Positions 57,001 through 64,000 of a DNA stretch of 64,000 nucleotides are shown in pieces. Position 1 is the first letter of the stretch. Each line of letters starts with the position of its first letter. The notes beneath the pieces were generated by a model. That model did no database searches, was not told the DNA's origin, and worked only from the letters and a program-made list of their open reading frames with translations. The position numbers and the translations under genes were made by a program. The stretch is from Dichomitus squalens LYAD-421 SS1 (lineage: Eukaryota > Basidiomycota > Agaricomycetes > Polyporales > Polyporaceae): positions 1,068,810-1,132,809 of the forward strand of contig NW_006766890.1 of assembly GCF_000275845.1 (NCBI RefSeq), read 5' to 3'.

Positions 57001-58379
57001 ATCGTCTGTTGTGTCATTCCCGCGATCCCGCTCCTTACGCAGTTTGCCACTGCTCGATTTGCCCGTCGATCCGGAGTCGCTGACGGTGACCGTGGATGTG
57101 ACTTTAGCCTGTGCCGCGCCGTTCGCAGGTCTACCAGCGTTGAGGTTGACCTTCTTGCGGGCAGCTTCCTCCAGAGCCTCGATCTCTTCGCGAGTGCGTT
57201 TGCGCTCCTCCGACTGCTGCTGCATGATAGCGCTGGGGAGCAGCGGGCCACCCTGAGCGGAAGGCTCGTATTCCGCCGAACGAGCGACTGGTGGCGTCAC
57301 TGACAACTTGCGTGTCTCTGTCGCTTGTGCGGGGTCCATGGTCCTGCCCGGCGAGGAGGGGGAACTGGGCGCGGCCTCATCCTGCATGATGACGAGCTTG
57401 TCGCGTGCGGCTTGGGTGCGGAGGGGCTGGACGGCGCCCTGAGGCGGGCCTCCTTGCTGGCGCAACTTGTCGTCGATCTGTATCTGGGCTGGAGGAAGCG
57501 GTTGTTGTGGCTGCTGGCGCTCGCGCTGCATCTCTTCGGCGGCCCCGTCCTCCCAGCTCATCCCATCGTCGGGCTCAGGGCCGCTTGGTTGCGAGGCCCC
57601 CTGCTCACCACCGCGCGCGGCACGCTCGCGCTCCTCCCATTCTTCTGCAAGCTCCGGGTCCTCGTCCTCGTAGTCTTCGTCGTCCCACTCTGCATCCTCG
57701 TCCTCTTCTTCGTCCTCATTCCAGATGGCAGGGGCGTAACGGTGTACGCCGTAGGAGTGTTTGAAGTGAATGCGCCTGGAGTTTTGCGATGGCTGACGGC
57801 CAGGTATGGGGGAAGGGGTGTGCGCTTGGTTTGACCCTGTGCGGGAAGAGTACAGGCGGTCGCGAGACTCTTGAAGCTCCGCTTGCGTGGCAGAAGCAAG
57901 CTGTAATTATCGGGTTAGATATCACTGGAGGAAGACCCGTGGCGCTGCGCAGAATAGAGGGAGATAGAGCAGACTGAAGCATGAAGGATACGTACGTCGA
58001 CGTTACGGTGCTTGTTGAGCCTGGCCAACCGCTCGAAGGGCGTCTCGATGTTCTCAGCAGGGATGTAGCCGACTTCTTGGGTCTTGAGGACGCGGACAAG
58101 CCACCAGTAGCTGTTGCTGTCGTCCATTAAGAAGAGGGAATCGCCTTTAACTACATTGGCCTGGCCTTCGACGGTTGCAGCAAAACTGTGGAGGGCATAG
58201 ACGAGGTCGAAGTCGATAGACTCGTTTGGGATGGAGAGGGAGGACGAGCCATCGTCGTCGTCCATGTAGTCAAGGTCCCTATCCTCGCCGTCGGAGTCGT
58301 CCTCGAGAACGGAATGCTCCTCGTCAGAAGGGTAGGTATGGTCGACGTGCATCTGGTGCTGGATCAAGTCATCGGACAT
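54003..58379 (-). CDS. BUD14/TEA4-like polarity protein with SH3 and RA-like domains
   Basis: Four exons (57996-58379, 55473-57900, 54101-55410, 54003-54044) encode about 1387 aa. After an acidic start, DFDLVYALHSFAATVEGQANVVKGDSLFLMDDSNSYWWLVRVLKTQEVGYIPAENIETPFERLARLNKHRN gives an SH3 domain of the Bud14/Tea4 type. An acidic stretch, a long Gln/Ser/Lys region and KERDRGNDTTDDEG-like charged blocks follow. Later, VVRVFAGDHLQTEATFKTVLLNNSTTASDLVRQAIQRF looks like a Ras-association (RA) domain. A second beta-rich block (FVFPKNITVAEVIEQGLDRFGIP) may be an RA-like repeat. The rest is disordered. Tea4/Bud14 sit at growing cell tips and recruit protein phosphatase 1 and formins in ascomycetes. The role here is inferred from that. 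The last exon is only 42 bases. Confidence 0.8.
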
Positions 58380-59488
58380 GGCTGGAGTGGAGGTTCAGGT
58401 GGGGCACGAAGCTAGTAGAGAGCCAAGACCGAAATAAAAAAGGGAGAGCGAAGGAACGACAGGGAAGTCAGGCAAACGTAGCGAGCTGAGCAACTAAGAA
58501 TTCACAGAACGAAGGGACGGTGCTGGCAGGGGAGAAATCTGGGCCTGGCTGGCAAAGACGGTCTACAATTGACGGGATAGAGACCCAAGATCGAATACTA
58601 CGGGTACCAGCAGCCAGAGGAAGTGAGAACTCGACAGGAGGCCGTAGCTGGCGTGCTTGCGATGAGCCCACGTCCGACGAAAGCAGGTACAAGGAGGAGA
58701 AGCAGTCCTGATGCCTGTACTTGCACCAACTCAGAGCTACAGCCGCCCATCACGGCGCTTGCGTATCCAGGCGTTGTCTTCCATTTCTCCGCCTATACAT
58801 AAATACTTCTTCTGCAGACATTCCTGCAGACCACATAAGTCTCACTTCGACCAGAACTCCGAGTCTGCGCAGATTTCAACGGATATAACTAGCGAATCAA
58901 TCATGCATGCATCGACAGTGGTACGCTTGGATATCCTCAGGCGAGTTGCGTTCAATGTCGGGCATGAGTCGTACAACTCAAAGTTCGCGTATGCAGTTTC
59001 GATTCTCCCAACTGCTGTTCGGCCTGTCCGGGATTTAGCCTCAGGTTTGGGCTTCGAAACGACAACTTAGGTCAGTGAGAAATACAAGATTGAAACCCAC
59101 GCAGTCGCAGTGCTGCACAAGACTTTGAGCGTGTCTCCACATGCAGACCCACCACCGTCTTGTCGTCCAGCTGCAGAATCAATGCATCGCAGACAGTCTG
59201 AGCTCGTGAGGCCATTTCATGACATCTCCCCGAGCCGGCCTGTAGAACCATCTCCGCTACTTACCAGGTTATTTGTCCCACTACAGAGCACGTTATTTTC
59301 ATTTCATCGTGGCTCCCAGGGGTACATTGCCGCGGAACCCTAACAACGCACTTATGAGTGCGGGAAGTTACGCTTGGACCAGGTGTGGACAGCAGAGCAT
59401 GTGCCAACGAGCAAGAGGCTAGTGTCATCTTCCTCACATTCTCCCCTGAGACAACCAGTCTTCCAGAAACCATATCAGCCACTCAAAG
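58380..59488. other. intergenic, nothing recognised
   Basis: About 1.1 kb between the TEA4-like start and the hypothetical gene at 59489. The frame at 58711-59070 has no known motif. Confidence 0.4.
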
Positions 59489-60272
59489 ATGCATCTCCCA
59501 TTACCCGTCACACTTCAGCATATGAAGGCGTGGATAGTGAGTCGCCTGCTGATGGCCAGAGTGGTTGCGGCACTGGATCAGCCGTCTCATAATTCCGTCC
59601 AGACCGTCCACAGCCTCGTCCGAGCCTTTCTCAGCCTATGGTTGTATAACTGGCCATTCGCGTTACCCGGCGGGGTGGTCTTAGGCAATTACAACCCAAT
59701 GAACCTGGGGCTAATCACCCGAATATGCTCTTGGTTTGGCCACACCCGGGACTGTACGCATGGAACGGGGTATACCAGGTACCGGTCCGCTACCCAGGAG
59801 GAAGAGGAAGAGTATTGGAAGGCTTCAAAGAGGCTCGGTCAAGCATTCCAATCTTGGGATGGATGCGAGGCGGCAAAAAACATACCGGTGGTGAGGTACT
59901 TCACCCCGAAACTCTTGCCCATATACCGGGAGAAGGAGGAGGATGACCCGGAGGCGACGGAGGTTTACCTGCATCCTAAGGCATACTGTAAGTGGCATCG
60001 TATGGTATTTCCTGGACCTGTGAGTACGGAGCGATTTTGCGTCGAGGGAGGTATACTGATGAATCGCGGAGAAGATGCACCCTACAATTCGGGAGGCCCC
60101 AGAGCAGATCAAGTACTACAGCAGTCGTGACCGCAGAGAGATCCACCGTATTTCGCGTCTTCTTCCGGACAGCAGGGCGTTCAGACGGGAATTGCGAGAT
60201 AAGGCATACGCCAAAATGTGGAAGAATTGGCTCGATACCAAAGGCCCTGATGTAGCCGTCGTCTTCGAGTAG
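59489..60272 (+). CDS. hypothetical protein, two exons
   Basis: Exons 59489-60019 and 60072-60272 join (FPGP|KMHPTIREAPEQIKYYSS) to about 243 aa. The GTGAGT donor and in-frame join support one gene. The N-terminal part has a helical hydrophobic stretch (SLVRAFLSLWLYNWPFALPGG), the middle part is acidic (EEEEEYWKASKRL), and the C-terminus is basic and helical (RRELRDKAYAKMWKNWLDTKGPDVAVVFE). No family recognised. Antisense frames overlapping it are shadows. The start could lie upstream if another exon exists. Confidence 0.55.
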
Positions 60273-60429
60273 GTGTTTGGCGTTCTCGGTCTCTGCCGCT
60301 GGTACTGCATAATATCTACGATTGTGCGCATCGTCTAGTGGTTTACTTTTCGCACAAGCACCTAATAATATGATTGGCATTCCAGTCTTTGTGAGAGGAT
60401 CTTCCGTACGGGACAACGTTCACTCACGT

Positions 60430-62946
60430 TCACATCTGAGCTCTCCTCATCAGATTCCTCCGCACACGACGTCGCTCCCCGCCCGCGCCCTCACCCTTGC
60501 CCCAGCGAAGATAGGGCACCTTTTCTCGATCATACCCGGCAATGTCGCCTCCATCGTCGAGAGTGCGATAGTCTAGCAGTCCCCATACAGGAAGTTGCAG
60601 CTCGCCCATAACAAGTACTCGTGCTGAACCGAGGAGATGAGGAGGGACGGGTGTAAGGAGATGGATGCGAGAGGATGGAGAAGGCGAGATCGCTCGAACA
60701 AGGGCGAGGCCCAAGCACTTCGATGTGTGGGGCGAAGGCGGCAGGACACCTTGTTCATAGAAAGGAGAGGGCCGCGCGTCGTCTTCAGCATCAATGCGGG
60801 CGTCGCTGTCCAATGTCCCTGGCTGACAGCTGACCAGTCCAACAACGGAGCACCTGAGGGCCCGGTGCACCTCGGACGGAGTAACGTCTTCTGTCCCGGC
60901 GCCAGTGAGGAAGAGCTGGTCGAAAGCCACACGGGGGTCTAGTTCGTAAGGTGGCTGAGCACATAGAGGGAGAGTCGAGCTCCACGATGCGGCAACCGGA
61001 GAGGTAAGAAGTGATGTAGAGGGAGAGTTGGGGAGTACGGCGTGGAAGTAGGACAGGATAGAGAGATTTCGCTGGTCTGCAGCGGTGTAGTGGGTCAAGG
61101 TCGACGGGCGCTGGACGGGTTCCACGGACTGAACGTGCGGTCCGCCGAGCTCGCTAGGGCTCAGCAGGGTGTCTACGCGTCCTGTAGTGTCCCACTCCTC
61201 ACCAACTGATGCATCGAAAGAGAAAATGTGGGAAGGTTCCACAATTTCTTGGACTTTGCGTGCGAGATCTGCACCAAGGCCTTTCGTCCATCCCATTGTG
61301 TTGACGACTAGCGGGATGGAAGAATTGAAGCGACCATCGTCGGAGCCGAGCTCCTCAGCAGCGGCGCTCTGTATCTCGAGGTTAAAAAGCTGTACTAGAG
61401 CGTGTATGGATTCGAGATAATGCGAAGGCGTCGCTCGTGGTGAAGTCGCACCGATATAATGGGCCGCATACGGGATGCTGGGATGAGAGAAGGGTGGGCC
61501 TGAAAAGAGGATAAGGCGATTGCTAAGCGCATAGCTCTGAATACTCACCGAAGACGGGTTGCTCGACTACATTCAAGCTCACCATGCCTCCCGGTGTGAA
61601 TTCGGATTGACCAAGATCGCACTCCAGGTAGGCAACACGTTGGAATCTGCTGAATGTTTAATATGACACCCTTATAGTCGTAATAATGGCTAACCTGGAA
61701 AGCAGCCGATTGAGTATGAGCCTTGCAAACGTACTCTTCCCGGTGTTCTTCGCGCCCTTGATGATGTACACCATCTTCTTCTCAGCAGTAGCATCGGTCC
61801 CCTGGTCGGATGTCGGAAGGATGGCTTTGACTGCAGCATCCCATGACGGAGGGATGTCCAACGGAACAACATCAGATGTTTGTTGTGTAAGCTGTACACA
61901 TGGACAGTTGAGAGGGCATGATGAGTAAAATTCATTCGACAACGTACATAATACACCGTATCAAGTCCTAAGTCAAACGTCACCCGTCCACGATGCCATC
62001 GTGATGGAGCAAAGAACCCGTCAAAGGTTCTGCATATTCTCCCCAATCCCTCGATACCTGTATGCAATTCCTGTAAGATAATCGCGGCATCGTAGTCCTT
62101 TGAAGCGGCGGCAACACGGTTGGGCAGCGTTGATAGAAAAGCAGGGTCCGAAGAGGAACCTTTGTGGGGGCGACATTGGATGATGGGGATCGGGGAAGAG
62201 CGAGGAGCGAAGACTGGATATGAGGTTGTTGAAGCGTTCAAGGAGACTCCGCCGAGGTCGACTGTGCCTCGTAAAACAGTGATGGAATAGGTCCCAAGCA
62301 AAGCCACGGTGTCCCCTGCGGAGAGCAGAAGGGCAGTACGCTTGTTGGCCGACAGATCCGAGGGGCTAAGGCGGAAGACATTGTGATCAAGGACAGGTCG
62401 AAACGTCGATAGCAAAGCAGGGGCAACAGGCACAGACTCGTCTGGAGGTGGATCGATAGCATCGAGTATGAGAACCTCGTCCGCATCCTCTACCTCTTCG
62501 TCTGAAGAGTCTTGTAGGGGGACACTCGAAGACCATGCACGTTTGCGACTAGCGGGACGAGGATTGAGACAAGAAGGGGGGATACGGGAGGCCTCGCCTT
62601 CCGAGGGCGTGTCCTGGGATGCGACCGATGTTTCGCTGTCACTATCGTTGACTACTATGATGTCTTCCTGGTTTTCGAACGCGTCCGGCTGGACGAAGTA
62701 CCTCGCAGAAGGCTCAGGGGAGGATCTACGATTTTGACCCTTTCGTTTCTTGGTTGCATTTCCTGCTGGTGCGCTGGGCTTCCGCTTCGAAGGAGGCTTT
62801 TGATGAGAGGAGGGCTTCTTCCTGAAATCGGACGGAGGTTGGGAGGTTGGCCCGGGAGGGAGTGGTGGCACTGCGGCCGTCTGTGGAGGCGTTTGTGCCT
62901 GATTTTGAGCAAGACGGGCTTTACGTGCTGCTACAGCGCTGAGCAT
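60430..62946 (-). CDS. GRC3: GRC3, polynucleotide 5'-hydroxyl-kinase
   Basis: Four exons (61948-62946, 61695-61891, 61549-61646, 60430-61499) encode about 787 aa. It starts MLSAVAARKARLAQ, the usual Grc3 opening, followed by a Pro/Lys-rich region of roughly 200 residues. The N-terminal beta domain has ALLLSAGDTVALLGTYSI. The kinase core is VYIIKGAKNTGKSTFARLILN (P-loop GAKNTGKS), then RVAYLECDLGQSEFTPGG and LVVNTMGWTKGLG (the lid/clasp region). The C-terminus has LGLALVRA and a basic end (RRVRRNLMRRAQM). With Las1, Grc3 processes ITS2 in pre-60S rRNA and also acts in rDNA termination. An earlier in-frame ATG lies at 63081. The start faces TSR2, 232 bases away. Confidence 0.93.
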
Positions 62947-63177
62947 CTGCCACGAGCTGTTGTAAGGCTGTAAGCATACGGCGGCCAGAGGAGGAAAGAT
63001 GAGAAGAGAGAGGGCAGATTCAGGAGCGAGGGCGCCGTGGGAAGGTGCCCGCCCGTACAGCAGACGCAGAGAAGCGCTCACGAATTTTTGGAGGCCATGG
63101 TCCCTGCAGGCTCAGGCTGCCGCCGAGAGTGCTCAGCCTCTGTTCCCTCTCATCACCACAGCTATCTACGAATCTAC

Positions 63178-63726
63178 ATGGCATCCTCTAGCCCACCGCA
63201 ATCCTCGGTTTTCTTCGCTCGCGGCGTGATCGCACGCCTCGCATACTGGCCTGCCCTTCGCATCGCCGTCGATCAAGGCTGGGGTGGCCCCGAATCTGCC
63301 GAGAAGCGCACCTGGCTCGCCTCCGTGCTCGTCGATGACTTCGAGGAGCAAATTCCCAAACCAGATCTCGACTACGTCGAGGATCGCCTATTGCAAGTCA
63401 TGGCTGATGAATTCGACACCAACTTGGAGGACGGGAGCGCGGAGGCAGTCGCGAAGGATGTCATAAGGCTTTGGGAGGAGGTCTCGGTGGGCAAGACTGA
63501 GTTGCTGAAGGAATTTGAGGAAAGGGCGGACAAGCTGAAGGAGAAGAAAGTGGATGTGGAGGAAGCGGCTGGGGACAACAGCGACTGGGAGGATATGAGC
63601 GACGAAGAGGATGAGGAAGATGAAGTACCGCAGCTGTCAGAGAGGCCACGGCCGCCCAAAGAAGAACCCGAAGTCGACGAAGACGGCTTCACCACGGTCA
63701 AGGGCAAGGGCAAGAATCACAGGTAA
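63178..63726 (+). CDS. TSR2: TSR2, 20S pre-rRNA accumulation / eS26 chaperone
   Basis: A single exon of 182 codons. The core is FARGVIARLAYWPALRIAVDQGWGGPESAEKRTWLASVLVDDFE, the Tsr2 helical domain that holds ribosomal protein eS26. DLDYVEDRLLQVMADEFDTNLEDGSAEAVAKDVIRLW follows. The C-terminus is a long acidic tail ending DGFTTVKGKGKNHR, matching the family end (GFTxVxxKxK). Tsr2 brings eS26 to pre-40S particles in the nucleus. The ATG at 63178 (MASSSPP) is preferred over the in-frame ATG at 63037, which lies near the GRC3 start on the other strand. Confidence 0.93.
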   Translation: MASSSPPQSSVFFARGVIARLAYWPALRIAVDQGWGGPESAEKRTWLASVLVDDFEEQIPKPDLDYVEDRLLQVMADEFDTNLEDGSAEAVAKDVIRLWEEVSVGKTELLKEFEERADKLKEKKVDVEEAAGDNSDWEDMSDEEDEEDEVPQLSERPRPPKEEPEVDEDGFTTVKGKGKNHR

Positions 63727-63936
63727 CATACTCATCCCCTCGACGTACGTGAATAGATTTTCTTCGTTCGGCACGAGCTCTGAAGAGCAAGTGTAGGGAC
63801 ACGGTACAAAACGTGCATCTCGTCTCGGTAGTTAACCCGGAAGTGCCGCGAACATTATATTCTAGTGGTACAACAACGCTTTTGGCACGGTGTCGCACGG
63901 CAGTAGAAAGACTATAGGCTGGTACCACTAAATGGT
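63727..63936. other. convergent 3' regions
   Basis: 210 bases between the TSR2 stop and the stop of a minus-strand gene entering from the right. Nothing else was seen. Confidence 0.5.
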
Positions 63937-64000
63937 CTAAGACTGTGAGACGAACTTCTTGCCCTTCTCGATGTTCTTCTTGAGCTCGGGCAAGCTGGCA
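63937..64000 (-). CDS. C-terminal end of an unidentified gene (cut by window edge)
   Basis: The minus strand reads ASLPELKKNIEKGKKFVSQS then a stop (63937-63939). The Lys-rich amphipathic helix and clean codon pattern suggest a coding end. The gene continues outside the window and cannot be named. Confidence 0.5.
   Translation of the reverse strand, partial: ASLPELKKNIEKGKKFVSQS

Noticed and set aside
60290..60400. tRNA-like start (CGTCTAGTGGTTT)
   Set aside because: The A-box-like string is present but no B box (GTTCRANNC) or cloverleaf follows; no tRNA is supported.
59976..60416. 146-codon minus-strand frame
   Set aside because: Overlaps the two-exon plus-strand gene; no domain, treated as a shadow.

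Overview
The window is nuclear DNA of a filamentous basidiomycete, most likely an Agaricomycete. The evidence is a GC-rich sequence with dense genes, almost all of them cut by many short GT-AG introns of about 44-76 bases, CTRAY-like branch points, and basidiomycete-type protein families. I rebuilt gene models by joining exons so that reading frame, splice sites and family conservation agree. Boundaries are inferences from sequence only. No rRNA, tRNA, CRISPR array or operon was found.

Layout. 0-3.2 kb: a pogo/Tc1-like transposase start cut by the window edge, a partial GNAT acetyltransferase, and a small mitochondrial Kgd4 gene. 3.4-7.7 kb: a divergent pair, Rab escort protein (-) and a nucleolin/NSR1-like protein (+). 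8.0-14.5 kb: a divergent pair, 20S proteasome alpha1 (-) and the largest subunit of RNA polymerase III (+). 14.9-18.5 kb: a class 3 (diacylglycerol-type) lipase and a UPF0303/YBR137W-like protein. 19.2-21.5 kb: a MITE-like inverted repeat directly upstream of a RAI1/DXO decapping nuclease. 22.6-26.3 kb: an NmrA-like protein with a TATA box, then the divergent pair SPT4 (-) and a BIG1-like membrane protein (+). 27.6-31.0 kb: a 20-exon EF-hand gene with microexons, including one of 5 nt. 31.3-36.6 kb: a gene-poor stretch with a probable serine carboxypeptidase remnant and the first copy of a 1.35 kb repeat. 36.6-44.3 kb: a Na+/H+ exchanger, a phosphoglycerate-mutase-like phosphatase, RIC8/synembryn (-) with a 16-bp minisatellite in its 5' region, and MED10 (-). 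45.5-52.1 kb: an intronless Ser-rich protein, then the divergent pair coilin-like (-) and SEC63 (+). 52.4-53.7 kb: the second, inverted copy of the 1.35 kb repeat. 54.0-58.4 kb: a large BUD14/TEA4-like SH3 protein. 59.5-63.7 kb: an unknown protein, then the divergent pair GRC3 (-) and TSR2 (+). A C-terminal stub lies at the right edge.

Function. Much of the window is RNA biology and ribosome production: Pol III, nucleolin-like, RAI1/DXO, Spt4, Mediator, coilin-like, Grc3 and Tsr2. These genes are mixed with secretory-pathway and trafficking genes (REP, SEC63, BIG1-like) and cell-polarity or G-protein genes (TEA4-like, RIC8). Five head-to-head pairs share 5' regions of roughly 150-310 bases. 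No secondary-metabolite or defence cluster is visible. The most unusual structures are the inverted 1.35 kb repeat pair bracketing 19 kb, the microexon gene, the MITE-like element at the decapping-nuclease promoter, and the coilin-like gene.
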